A DNA stretch of 19,874 nucleotides, taken from assembly GCA_016214105.1 (NCBI GenBank), contig JACRPD010000072.1, positions 1 to 19,874 on the forward strand, given 5' to 3'. A program made the translations under genes and the position numbers. The notes under the pieces were generated by a model. That model saw only the letters and a program-made list of their open reading frames with translations. It did no database searches and was not told the DNA's origin. Numbering within the stretch: position 1 is the stretch's first letter; each line of letters starts with the position of its first letter. This document shows positions 14,462 through 19,874 of this stretch, one piece after another. Source of the stretch: Candidatus Magasanikiibacteriota bacterium. Its GTDB lineage: Bacteria; Patescibacteriota; Patescibacteriia; Magasanikbacterales; UBA922.

Positions 14462-14470
14462 TGTGGATAA
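14462..14470 (-). promoter_or_regulatory. DnaA box ahead of the small RNA promoter
   Basis: TGTGGATAA is the exact complement of the DnaA-box consensus. It lies 6 bp before the -35 box of the promoter at 14477-14505, where DnaA binding could affect initiation (inference). Confidence 0.4.
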
Positions 14471-14476
14471 TTATGC

Positions 14477-14505
14477 TTGACAAGTCTGATTCTATTTGAT
14501 ATACT
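14477..14505 (+). promoter_or_regulatory. Consensus promoter for the upstream small RNA
   Basis: TTGACA (14477-14482), exact 17-bp spacer, TATACT (14500-14505) preceded by the extended -10 TGA. Expected start about 14512. No ORF follows, only a hairpin RNA. Confidence 0.85.
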
Positions 14506-14511
14506 TTATTT

Positions 14512-14582
14512 AGGTATCAATTGGTGAAACCGCATACGCGGAACGTACCCAAAAAAAACAACCCCGAAAGGGGCTGTTTTCA
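14512..14582 (+). ncRNA. Candidate small RNA with own terminator (RNA-1)
   Basis: The transcript of about 70 nt begins at the expected start of a consensus promoter. Its first 14 nt (14513-14526) can pair with 14650-14663 of the next RNA, with one G-U pair. Within itself, GGTA (14513-14516) can pair with TACC (14546-14549) around the hairpin CCGC-atac-GCGG (14530-14541). It ends in an intrinsic terminator: CCCC-GAAA-GGGG (14562-14573) flanked by AAAACA and TGTTTT. No start codon with a meaningful ORF is present. The family is not recognised. It could be an antisense or guide partner of the tRNA-like RNA, or an attenuator leader from which part of the transcription reads through. Confidence 0.55.
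14555..14580 (+). terminator. Intrinsic terminator of RNA-1
   Basis: AAAACA (14555-14560) pairs with TGTTTT (14575-14580) around CCCC-GAAA-GGGG; the A14561/C14574 pair is mismatched. A short T-rich tail follows. Confidence 0.75.
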
Positions 14583-14594
14583 TTTCAAAAAATT

Positions 14595-14603
14595 TGATAT
14601 AAT
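14595..14603 (+). promoter_or_regulatory. Extended -10 promoter for the tRNA-like RNA
   Basis: TGATATAAT is a perfect extended -10 with a poor -35 (TGTTTT at 17 bp, inside the upstream terminator). Expected start about 14610. The -10 context TTTGATATA is shared with the RNA-1 promoter. Confidence 0.65.
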
Positions 14604-14622
14604 ATTTGCCGGCGGTGAGAAT

Positions 14623-14712
14623 GGAGAGTAAACTCGGCCGGTATACGAGCACTAATTGATACCTGGATGGGTACGGTTCAAACCGTATGTGGTTCGACTC
14701 CACTACTCTCCG
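14623..14712 (+). ncRNA. tRNA-Ser-like RNA with abnormal anticodon region (RNA-2)
   Basis: The acceptor stem is a perfect 8 bp, GGAGAGTA (14623-14630) with TACTCTCC (14704-14711), then G and CCG, like tRNA-Ser ends. The T arm is GTGG-TTCGACT-CCAC (14689-14703), a canonical loop on a 4-bp stem, so the acceptor branch totals 12 bp as 8+4. The D arm is CTCG/CGAG around GCCGGTATA (14633-14649). A long variable arm, TACGGT-TCAA-ACCGTA (14672-14687), is typical of Ser tRNAs. The 20 nt left for the anticodon arm (14651-14670) form no 5-bp stem; the best register gives three central pairs and GAT in the loop. CCA is not encoded. It could be a decayed tRNA, an 8/4-type tRNA, or a regulatory tRNA mimic. 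Confidence 0.55.
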
Positions 14713-14717
14713 CCGCT

Positions 14718-14749
14718 AAAACAGTTCTCTACTATGAGAACTGTTTTTT
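14718..14749. terminator. Bidirectional terminator between RNA-2 and ftsH
   Basis: ACAGTTCTC (14721-14729) and GAGAACTGT (14736-14744) with flanking AAA/TTT and a T-run on the plus strand. The A-run on the other side lets it end ftsH as well; it overlaps the ftsH stop codon. Confidence 0.9.
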
Positions 14750-16577
14750 AGACATTAGACATTATCGCCTTAAACTCTTCCTGCTCCACAATCTCTTTTT
14801 CCATCAAAACTTTCACCAACTCATCCATCTTGTTTTTATTTTCCTGAATAATTTTTTCCGCGGTTTTGAGAGCTTCGTCCAACAAACGATTGATTTCGTG
14901 ATCAATCATCTCCGCAGTTTTTTCGCTGTAATTTTTTTTCTCATGAATCTCCTGCGCCAAGAAAATCAACTCTTCATTGTCGCCGTAGCGGCGCGGACCG
15001 AGTTTGTCGCTCATGCCATAGCGCATTACCATTGAAGTCGCCGTTTGCGTGGCTTTTTTCAAATCGCTGGACGGACCGGTGGAAATCTCGTCATCACCGT
15101 AAATTAATTTTTCCGTCACATAACCGCCCAACATCATCGCCAAGTCATCTTTGAATTTCGCCAATGTCTGATAACGAACATCCTTTTCCGGCATGCTCAA
15201 AGTGTAACCGCCGGCCAAACCGCGGCCGATGATTGAAACCTTGCGGATCGGATCGCAATTCGGCAAAAAGTGTCCGACAATCGCGTGGCCGGCTTCGTGA
15301 TAAGCGGTCATTTCCCGTTCTTGATCAGACATCACCCGAGATTTTTTCTCCGGTCCAAGCAAAACCTTATCAATGCTTTCCCAAACTTCAGTTTCCGTCA
15401 CTTCTTTTTTATTCCGCCGCACAGTCAAAATCGCGGCCTCATTCAAAAGATTGGCTAAATCAGCTCCGGAAAATCCGGGCGTGCGTTCAGCGACATTGCG
15501 CAAAGATACTGATTTGGAAATCGGCTTGCCAATGGCGTGGACTTTAAGAATTTCTTCGCGGTCCGCGATATCCGGCAAATCAATCACCACGCGGCGGTCA
15601 AAACGGCCTGGCCGCAACAAAGCCGGATCCAGCACATCGGGTCGATTAGTCGCGGCGACAACGATTACGCCCAAATTCGGATCAAAACCATCCATCTCCA
15701 CCAAAATCTGATTTAAAGTCTGTTCGCGTTCATCATGCGAACCGCCCAATCCGGAACCGCGCTTGCGTCCCACCGCGTCAATTTCATCAATAAACACAAT
15801 CGCCGGCGCGGATTTTTTCGCGCGAGTAAACAAATCCCTGACGCGCGACGCGCCAACACCGACAAACATTTCCACGAATTCCGAACCGGAAATTGAGAAG
15901 AATGGCACACCGGCTTCACCCGCGACCGCTTTGGCTAACAAAGTTTTTCCCGTGCCCGGCGCGCCCATCAACAATACGCCTTTGGGAATCTTCGCGCCCA
16001 TTTCCGTAAAACGTTTAGGTTCTTTTAAAAACTCAACAATTTCAAACAACTCTTCTTTGGCTTCTTTCGCTCCGGCCACATCTTTAAAAGTTTTTTGATT
16101 TTTATCATCCGGCTTTGTCTGCCGCGCCGCGCTTTGGCCAAAACCCATCGCCCGATTATTCATGCCCTGTACCTGCCGGCTCATAAAATAAATGATGACT
16201 AAAACCAGCAACACCGGCACTAAAAATGGCAACAACGACTTGAACCAATAAGCCGCGCCGGATTCGTCCACTACTTCCACTTTTACTTGCTGTAATTTTT
16301 CCGCGGAAACTTTGTAATTGTCCATCAACTCGGAAAACGACTGTCCGTATTCTTTTTTTACTATTTGCTGTTTCGCGGTTTCATCCGCCAGCATCACCAC
16401 CAAATCATCCCCGCGCACTTTAATCTCCTTAACCGCGCCGCTGTTTATCTCCTGCACCAGCTGACTGATCCCAGCCGGCTCGGTCTTTGGCTTTGCCGAA
16501 GAGGAAAAACTCAACAATCCCGCCACCAAAAGCAGGACAAAAAAGATGATGGTAAAATTTTTCAAAAGATTTTTCAT
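14748..16577 (-). CDS. ftsH: ATP-dependent zinc metalloprotease FtsH
   Basis: Membrane-bound AAA+ protease that degrades misfolded and regulatory proteins. The 609 residues hold transmembrane helix 1 (about 7-25), an extracytoplasmic domain of about 85 residues, helix 2 (about 116-134), the AAA+ module with Walker A GAPGTGKT, Walker B IVFIDEIDAVGRKRG and the second region of homology ATNRPDVLDPALLRPGRFDR, then the zinc protease motif HEAGH with the third ligand in GPSSDLKKAT, and a C-terminal coiled coil. Length is normal. The start ATG 16577 follows a promoter at 16614-16641. It is monocistronic between terminator and promoter, and faces the clpP/small-RNA unit. Confidence 0.97.
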   Translation of the reverse strand: MKNLLKNFTIIFFVLLLVAGLLSFSSSAKPKTEPAGISQLVQEINSGAVKEIKVRGDDLVVMLADETAKQQIVKKEYGQSFSELMDNYKVSAEKLQQVKVEVVDESGAAYWFKSLLPFLVPVLLVLVIIYFMSRQVQGMNNRAMGFGQSAARQTKPDDKNQKTFKDVAGAKEAKEELFEIVEFLKEPKRFTEMGAKIPKGVLLMGAPGTGKTLLAKAVAGEAGVPFFSISGSEFVEMFVGVGASRVRDLFTRAKKSAPAIVFIDEIDAVGRKRGSGLGGSHDEREQTLNQILVEMDGFDPNLGVIVVAATNRPDVLDPALLRPGRFDRRVVIDLPDIADREEILKVHAIGKPISKSVSLRNVAERTPGFSGADLANLLNEAAILTVRRNKKEVTETEVWESIDKVLLGPEKKSRVMSDQEREMTAYHEAGHAIVGHFLPNCDPIRKVSIIGRGLAGGYTLSMPEKDVRYQTLAKFKDDLAMMLGGYVTEKLIYGDDEISTGPSSDLKKATQTATSMVMRYGMSDKLGPRRYGDNEELIFLAQEIHEKKNYSEKTAEMIDHEINRLLDEALKTAEKIIQENKNKMDELVKVLMEKEIVEQEEFKAIMSNV

Positions 16578-16613
16578 AATTCGTGTTAGATTTATGTTTG
16601 AATAACGGAGTTT

Positions 16614-16641
16614 AGTATAGCAAAAATGAGAAGGAAGTCAA
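16614..16641 (-). promoter_or_regulatory. ftsH promoter
   Basis: Minus strand TTGACT (16636-16641), 16-bp spacer, TATACT (16614-16619). Expected start about 30 nt ahead of the ATG. It is back to back with the hicBA promoter, the two -35 boxes being 5 bp apart. Confidence 0.75.
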
Positions 16642-16646
16642 GAGGT

Positions 16647-16675
16647 TTGACTGGTTTTTTCTTTTGTGATATCAT
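16647..16675 (+). promoter_or_regulatory. hicBA promoter
   Basis: TTGACT (16647-16652), 17-bp spacer, TATCAT (16670-16675), with a predicted leader of about 15 nt. Confidence 0.7.
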
Positions 16676-16696
16676 AAAAACATAAAGAATGAATTT

Positions 16697-16915
16697 ATGC
16701 GTAAAATAGATCTAAAATCAGTGGTATGGAAAGAGGGTAAATATTACATCTCTCAATGCTTGGAGGTGGATGTTTCTAGTTATGGCAAAACCAAAAAAGA
16801 AGCATTGTCCATGCTCCAAGATGCCTTATCATTATATTTTGAGGATGTACCTCTTCCTAAAAAAATTGAAGTAACTAGACCAGCTATTGCTTCGGTCACT
16901 CTTCAATATGCCTAA
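16697..16915 (+). CDS. hicB: HicB-like antitoxin, minimal form
   Basis: Antitoxin of a type II HicAB module that binds and blocks HicA. The 72 residues match the HicB partial RNase H-like fold: EGKYYISQCLEVDVSSYGKT, then KEALSMLQDALSLYFED. The protein ends shortly afterwards (TLQYA) with no helix-turn-helix or ribbon-helix-helix domain, which longer HicB proteins use for autoregulation. Control of its own promoter would therefore need another mechanism or be absent (inference). It lies upstream of hicA and overlaps it by 8 nt, suggesting coupled translation. Confidence 0.85.
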   Translation: MRKIDLKSVVWKEGKYYISQCLEVDVSSYGKTKKEALSMLQDALSLYFEDVPLPKKIEVTRPAIASVTLQYA

Positions 16916-17135
16916 ACCGTATCCTTTGCGGCTGGTTGTGAATGTCCTTAAAAACAGGGGCTTCTTTTTTGTTTCGCAGACCGGCTCGCATGCTAAATAC
17001 AGAAAAATTGGCAATCCCACACTCACTGTTATTGTCCCAATTCACGGTAACGAAGTGCGTCACGGAACTTTTCGGTCTATTTTACGCCAGGCGAAGTTGC
17101 AAGAGGGTGATTTTAGGGTGGGTGGAATCATTTGA
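16908..17135 (+). CDS. hicA: HicA-like mRNA interferase toxin
   Basis: Small toxin of the HicA/YcfA family, a double-stranded-RNA-binding-like fold that cleaves mRNA. The start is ATG 16908 (MPKPYPLRLVV) rather than 16887, since it gives a 75-residue protein of normal length with the usual 8-nt overlap with hicB. Family features are the N-terminal helix with VLKNRGFFFVSQTGSHAKYRK, where His28 in GSH is the expected catalytic residue, then LTVIVPIHGNEVRHGTFRSILRQAKL, the usual C-terminal strand and helix. The module sits between two essential genes, ftsH and rpsA. Confidence 0.9.
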   Translation: MPKPYPLRLVVNVLKNRGFFFVSQTGSHAKYRKIGNPTLTVIVPIHGNEVRHGTFRSILRQAKLQEGDFRVGGII

Positions 17136-17229
17136 CTCTAAAGAAGATGCGGGGAATTGCGTGCAAGAAATAAATGACATCAACACGAGTCACGAACCAA
17201 AAATTCGTCCGGTGAAAGAATAGATCAGC

Positions 17230-17260
17230 AAAAAAGACCACCTTCTCGGGCGGTCTTTTC
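17230..17260. terminator. Terminator between hicA and rpsA
   Basis: AAAAGACC (17232-17239) and GGTCTTTT (17252-17259), one A/C mismatch, then CC/GG around a 6-nt loop. It serves both convergent units. Confidence 0.85.
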
Positions 17261-17282
17261 AATCTTACAATCTTTTAGTCTT

Positions 17283-18458
17283 TTATTCCTCTTTCTTCTC
17301 CTCAACTTTTTCCTCTATTTTTCCTCCTTTTTCTCCGCCACAACCGCCATTTTTTTCTTTCGCTGTCCCAGCCAGCTTCAAACCCAACCTGTGTTCTGAC
17401 GGTTCAACTGAAATTACTTCAAACTTTTCTTTCTGGCCGATTTTGAATCTATCCCTCAATTCTTTCGGATCGCGGGCGCCGAGTTCGGAAATGTGGGCTA
17501 GGCCGTGGATATCATTATCCAGTTTGATCATCAAACCGAAAGCTTCAATTTTGTGTATCTCGCCTTCCACTTCTTGCCCAACCTTATATTTATCCTTAAC
17601 TGTCTTCCACGGATCATCTACCAGTCGTTTGATTGATAAATAAATTTTTGATTTGTTGATGTCAATCACCTGCGCTTTCACGCGGTCACCAACTTTTAAC
17701 ACATCTTTAGGGTGGTCAATTCTCTGCCAAACAATTTCCGAAATATGAACCAAACCTTCCAATCCTTCGCCGAATTTGATAAACGCGCCGAAAGAAGTCA
17801 GGGCGCTCACTTCGCCTTCAACCGTGTCGCCGACTTTATATGAATCCAACACTGCTTTCTGATCATCTTCCCAAACCGCTTTCTCGGATACAATTAATTT
17901 TTCTTCTTTATCATTCACGTCAATCACTTTAACTTGCAACTCTCGGCCGATCAACTTTTGTAAGTGTTCTAAAATCCGATTGCGGTCTCCGCCCGGCACG
18001 CGCGGATAATTATCCGGGCTTAACTGCGACACCGGCATAAAACCGGACAAAGAATCAACCTGCATCATCAGCCCGCCTCGATTGGCTTGAGTTACTTTCG
18101 CGCCAATCGTCAAGCCGTCTTCTTTATATTTCTCCATACGAGACCAGACTAAACGATGTCCCGCGGCGCGGAAAGAAAGTTCCATTTCGCCGTTTTCATT
18201 TTCCAATTCCAACACGGTCGCTTCCACTTCATCGCTGACTTTGATATTGGAAAACTCGCGCGACTCGGCATATAGTTCCGGCCCGCGCACCACGCCGGTT
18301 ATCATTCCATCAATGTCCATGCGGACAGCGCCGCTTTCCACGGAAATAACTTTTCCCTTCACCAAATCATCAACTTGCGGGGCTTTGGTAAAAAAATTCT
18401 TTAACAAAGCGGCAAAACTATTGCTGTTTTGGCTCGCGTTGTCTTTTTCGTCTTTCAT
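17283..18458 (-). CDS. rpsA: Ribosomal protein S1, four S1 domains
   Basis: RNA-binding protein of the small ribosomal subunit that helps load mRNA. Four S1 (OB-fold) repeats are visible: about 30-97 (LVKGKVISVESGAVRMDI), 115-190 (IGAKVTQANRGGLMMQV to GFMPVSQL), 207-275 (EGEVSALTSFGAFIKF, GLEGLVHISEI) and 290-360 (EGEIHKIEAFGLMIKL, IHGLAHISEL). The tail is Gly-Cys-Gly then Lys/Glu-rich. ATG 18458 is chosen; TTG 18479 in frame would add seven residues. Neither has a clear Shine-Dalgarno sequence. Four domains suit Gram-positive and CPR versions; E. coli has six. The leader has a small hairpin. Confidence 0.92.
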   Translation of the reverse strand: MKDEKDNASQNSNSFAALLKNFFTKAPQVDDLVKGKVISVESGAVRMDIDGMITGVVRGPELYAESREFSNIKVSDEVEATVLELENENGEMELSFRAAGHRLVWSRMEKYKEDGLTIGAKVTQANRGGLMMQVDSLSGFMPVSQLSPDNYPRVPGGDRNRILEHLQKLIGRELQVKVIDVNDKEEKLIVSEKAVWEDDQKAVLDSYKVGDTVEGEVSALTSFGAFIKFGEGLEGLVHISEIVWQRIDHPKDVLKVGDRVKAQVIDINKSKIYLSIKRLVDDPWKTVKDKYKVGQEVEGEIHKIEAFGLMIKLDNDIHGLAHISELGARDPKELRDRFKIGQKEKFEVISVEPSEHRLGLKLAGTAKEKNGGCGGEKGGKIEEKVEEKKEE

Positions 18459-18483
18459 ATTAAAATTTAATTTAGCCAACAGG

Positions 18484-18497
18484 CGACGAACCCGTCG
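18484..18497 (-). promoter_or_regulatory. Hairpin in the rpsA leader
   Basis: CGACG-GGTT-CGTCG on the minus strand lies about 26 nt ahead of the ATG within a leader of about 70 nt. S1 is autoregulated in other bacteria, so a translational control role is possible; the sequence shows only the hairpin. Confidence 0.3.
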
Positions 18498-18532
18498 AGC
18501 ACCACCCTAAGGCGGAATAAATAAGTGTCCGG

Positions 18533-18561
18533 ACTATATAATATTAACTGTAAAATGTCAA
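18533..18561 (-). promoter_or_regulatory. rpsA promoter
   Basis: Minus strand TTGACA (18556-18561), 17-bp spacer, TATAGT (18533-18538), near consensus. Confidence 0.85.
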
Positions 18562-18582
18562 CACCCCGCCCTTGCGCCGGCC

Positions 18583-18611
18583 TTGCACAATAAGTAAACA
18601 TAATGTATAAT
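18583..18611 (+). promoter_or_regulatory. Promoter for the MBL-fold gene
   Basis: TTGCAC (18583-18588), 17-bp spacer, TATAAT (18606-18611). Divergent from the rpsA promoter. Confidence 0.8.
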
Positions 18612-18631
18612 ATCATCAATTCTAAACACAA

Positions 18632-18662
18632 TTTAGGATTTTAGATTTAGGATTTTAGATTT
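18632..18662. repeat. TTAGGATTTTAGATT tandem repeat
   Basis: Two direct copies of a 16-bp unit fill the leader of the MBL-fold gene up to its start codon, replacing a ribosome binding site. Confidence 0.75.
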
Positions 18663-18666
18663 AACT

Positions 18667-19284
18667 ATGCACATCTCATGGCTCGGCAATACCGCTGTCC
18701 GCATTCAAGTAAAACCGTTTGATAAAGACGTTGATGTTGTGATTGACACTTATCGTCCAAAAACCGGCGAATTTCCGCGTAACTTATCCACTGATATCGG
18801 CCTGTTTACCCATGGCGCGGCTGACTCAATCACCCTCTCCGGCAATCCGTTTATTTTAGACACGCCCGGCGAATGTGAAACCAAAGCTGTGCTGATCACC
18901 GCTGTCCAAGGCCATGAAGACGGCCAAATCATGTTTCGTTTAGATGCTGAACATTTGAGCCTGGCGCATTTGGGTTTGATTGATAAACCTCTGACTGACC
19001 AGCAATTGGAAACCCTTTCTGATGTTGATATTCTATTGGTACCGGTTGGTGGAAAAAATTGTTATGACGCCGAGGCCGCGGCCAAGGCCGTCAACGCGAT
19101 TGAACCGCGAATTGTTATTCCGATTGCCTATAAATCCGACAACAATCCCGATTTTGAACCAGTGGAAAAATTCTTGAAAGAAATGGGTGTCGCCGGCAAA
19201 GTCCAGGCGGAGAAAAAAACGATTATTAAAAACAAAAGCCTGCCGCAAGAAGAAACGCAAGTCATTTTACTCTCTAAAGAGTGA
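18667..19284 (+). CDS. Metallo-beta-lactamase-fold protein lacking metal ligands
   Basis: Resembles COG2220-type MBL-fold proteins common in Patescibacteria: N-terminal MHISWLGNTAVRI, DIGLFTH, GNPFILDTPGECETKAVLI, LSLAHLG, VDILLVPVGG and PRIVIPIAYK follow the fold in order. The zinc ligands are gone: the THxHxDH motif reads TH-GAAD (48-53), HLGD reads HLGL (101-104), and the final PMHY reads PIAY (152-155). The gene is otherwise intact, with a good promoter, 205 residues and no stops, so selection seems to keep the protein without hydrolase chemistry. The function is unknown. It is followed after 44 bp by the next gene, probably in one operon. Confidence 0.8.
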   Translation: MHISWLGNTAVRIQVKPFDKDVDVVIDTYRPKTGEFPRNLSTDIGLFTHGAADSITLSGNPFILDTPGECETKAVLITAVQGHEDGQIMFRLDAEHLSLAHLGLIDKPLTDQQLETLSDVDILLVPVGGKNCYDAEAAAKAVNAIEPRIVIPIAYKSDNNPDFEPVEKFLKEMGVAGKVQAEKKTIIKNKSLPQEETQVILLSKE

Positions 19285-19328
19285 AAAGGTTTGAAAATTG
19301 ATAATTGGTAATTGAAAATTTCAATAGT
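19285..19328. repeat. AATTGATAATTGG-type repeat ahead of the last gene
   Basis: GAAAATTGATAATTGG, then TAATTGAAAATT: an imperfect AT-rich tandem repeat filling the spacer before ATG 19329. Confidence 0.55.
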
Positions 19329-19874
19329 ATGCCTGTCAAAAAAAGCAAAAAACCTAAAAAAGAAAAAATTAGTAAAAAAGAAGTCAAAGAGGCGGTGGAG
19401 AAACTGCCTGGCCTGATTGTTGAACAAGTGCGTTTGTCAGAACCTGAACCGCAAAAAGAAGCCGCAGAGATTGAACAAGCGCCGGAACCAATCCAAACCC
19501 GGCCGGAAACGCCGCGTTCTAACAACCGAACGCGCCTGCGCCATGACCCGCGCCAAACGCGCTGGCTCTGGACAGGGGTCGTAATTTTCTGTCTGGTAAT
19601 TTTCAGCATGTGGGGCTGGAATATGTATGTAATGATTACCGACGCCACGCAAGGAAACGGGTCGGACAAAGGCTGGCTGCCGGATCCGGTTAAAGACGAT
19701 TTGCGCACGGTGTGGCAAGAGGTCGGCGCGCCTGATAATGAATCGGATGGAAATGAAACGATAAAAGAAAAAATCAAGACGGACATTAAATCATTAATAA
19801 CACAAGTTAAAAATCTACCGGACGCCATAACGACCAGCACAACTGCGTCGTCAACAGAATCAGCCGCGGTATCA
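19329..19874 (+). CDS. Single-pass membrane protein, partial (runs off right edge)
   Basis: Open from ATG 19329 to the window end, 182 codons without a stop. It is not recognised. The N-terminus is very Lys-rich (residues 3-20), followed by an acidic, Pro/Glu-rich linker (about 35-62), an Arg-rich stretch (63-78), one transmembrane helix (about 79-103, LWTGVVIFCLVIFSMWGW) and a charged extracytoplasmic part ending in a Thr/Ser-rich segment (TTSTTASS). The positive charge before the helix predicts the N-terminus inside. Codon use matches the MBL-fold gene 44 bp upstream, so they probably share a transcript. The minus-strand ORFs over this region are shadows. Confidence 0.8.
   Translation, partial: MPVKKSKKPKKEKISKKEVKEAVEKLPGLIVEQVRLSEPEPQKEAAEIEQAPEPIQTRPETPRSNNRTRLRHDPRQTRWLWTGVVIFCLVIFSMWGWNMYVMITDATQGNGSDKGWLPDPVKDDLRTVWQEVGAPDNESDGNETIKEKIKTDIKSLITQVKNLPDAITTSTTASSTESAAVS

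Noticed and set aside
14512..14582. T-box riboswitch leader
   Set aside because: The T-box sequence and specifier stem are absent and no aminoacyl-tRNA synthetase or amino acid gene follows.
14506..14703. Minus-strand 65-aa ORF (MESNHIRFEPYPSRYQ...)
   Set aside because: It is the reverse complement of the tRNA-like RNA; SNH and RYQL come from complemented T-loop and D-like sequence, a common artefact at tRNA genes.
14512..14712. Standard, or two-piece, tmRNA
   Set aside because: There is no 5' GGGG acceptor with the TTCGAC D-loop motif and no tag ORF. In permuted tmRNA the acceptor 3' strand would precede the 5' strand, which is not the case here.
17136..17227. Possible small gene after hicA (frame ending IRPVKE)
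   Set aside because: The frame has no start codon of its own outside hicA and no recognised homology; probably the out-of-frame tail of hicA plus spacer.
1..19874. Alternative genetic code (UGA as glycine, as in Gracilibacteria)
   Set aside because: The nucleotidyltransferase, HicA and MBL genes end at TGA where their families end, and no in-frame TGA occurs inside conserved domains.

Overview
The window looks like chromosome from a Candidate Phyla Radiation (Patescibacteria, Parcubacteria-like) bacterium using the standard code: TGA is an ordinary stop in several genes. The phylum call is inferred from the gene families (C39-like secreted peptidase, short-armed SMC, minimal HicBA, degenerate MBL protein), from weak or absent Shine-Dalgarno sequences, and from many short palindromic repeats. 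No phylogeny was run.

Layout. 1-968 (-): N-terminal part of a UvrD/PcrA helicase running off the left edge. 1010-1549 (+): short DedA-family protein. 1599-2438 (-): membrane-anchored C39-like cysteine peptidase. 2.5-6.2 kb: queuosine salvage genes tgt (+), a YhhQ-type precursor transporter (+) and queA (-), with a small basic ORF pair on the minus strand between the first two. 12.0-5.1 kb (-): an apparent operon smc > sugar nucleotidyltransferase > PP2C phosphatase > mltG > queA. 12.0-12.8 kb: a truncated IS200-like/RAYT transposase between REP-like palindromes. 12.8-14.45 kb (+): a DHH/DHHA1 phosphoesterase and clpP. 14.46-14.75 kb: two small RNA transcription units, one of them tRNA-like. 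16.58-14.75 kb (-): ftsH. 16.7-17.1 kb (+): hicB-hicA. 18.46-17.28 kb (-): ribosomal protein S1. 18.67 kb to the end (+): a metallo-beta-lactamase-fold protein without its metal ligands and the start of a single-pass membrane protein that leaves the window.

Most genes are core housekeeping. Tgt, the YhhQ-type transporter and QueA together suggest that the cell imports a queuosine precursor and finishes the tRNA modification. SMC (chromosome organisation), MltG (peptidoglycan) and a PP2C phosphatase are co-transcribed. ClpP and FtsH, two quality-control proteases, flank the small-RNA locus.

Two things stand out. (1) Between clpP and ftsH, an RNA with a tRNA-Ser-like acceptor/T branch (8+4 bp), D arm and variable arm has no proper anticodon arm. 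The segment in that place is complementary over 14 nt to the 5' end of a second small RNA encoded just upstream, which has its own consensus promoter and terminator. (2) At least nine short palindromic or tandem elements from several families sit in frame inside conserved genes (uvrD, C39 peptidase, tgt three times, queA twice, nucleotidyltransferase, smc), and some recur between genes. This recalls Rickettsia palindromic elements, but with several families at once.
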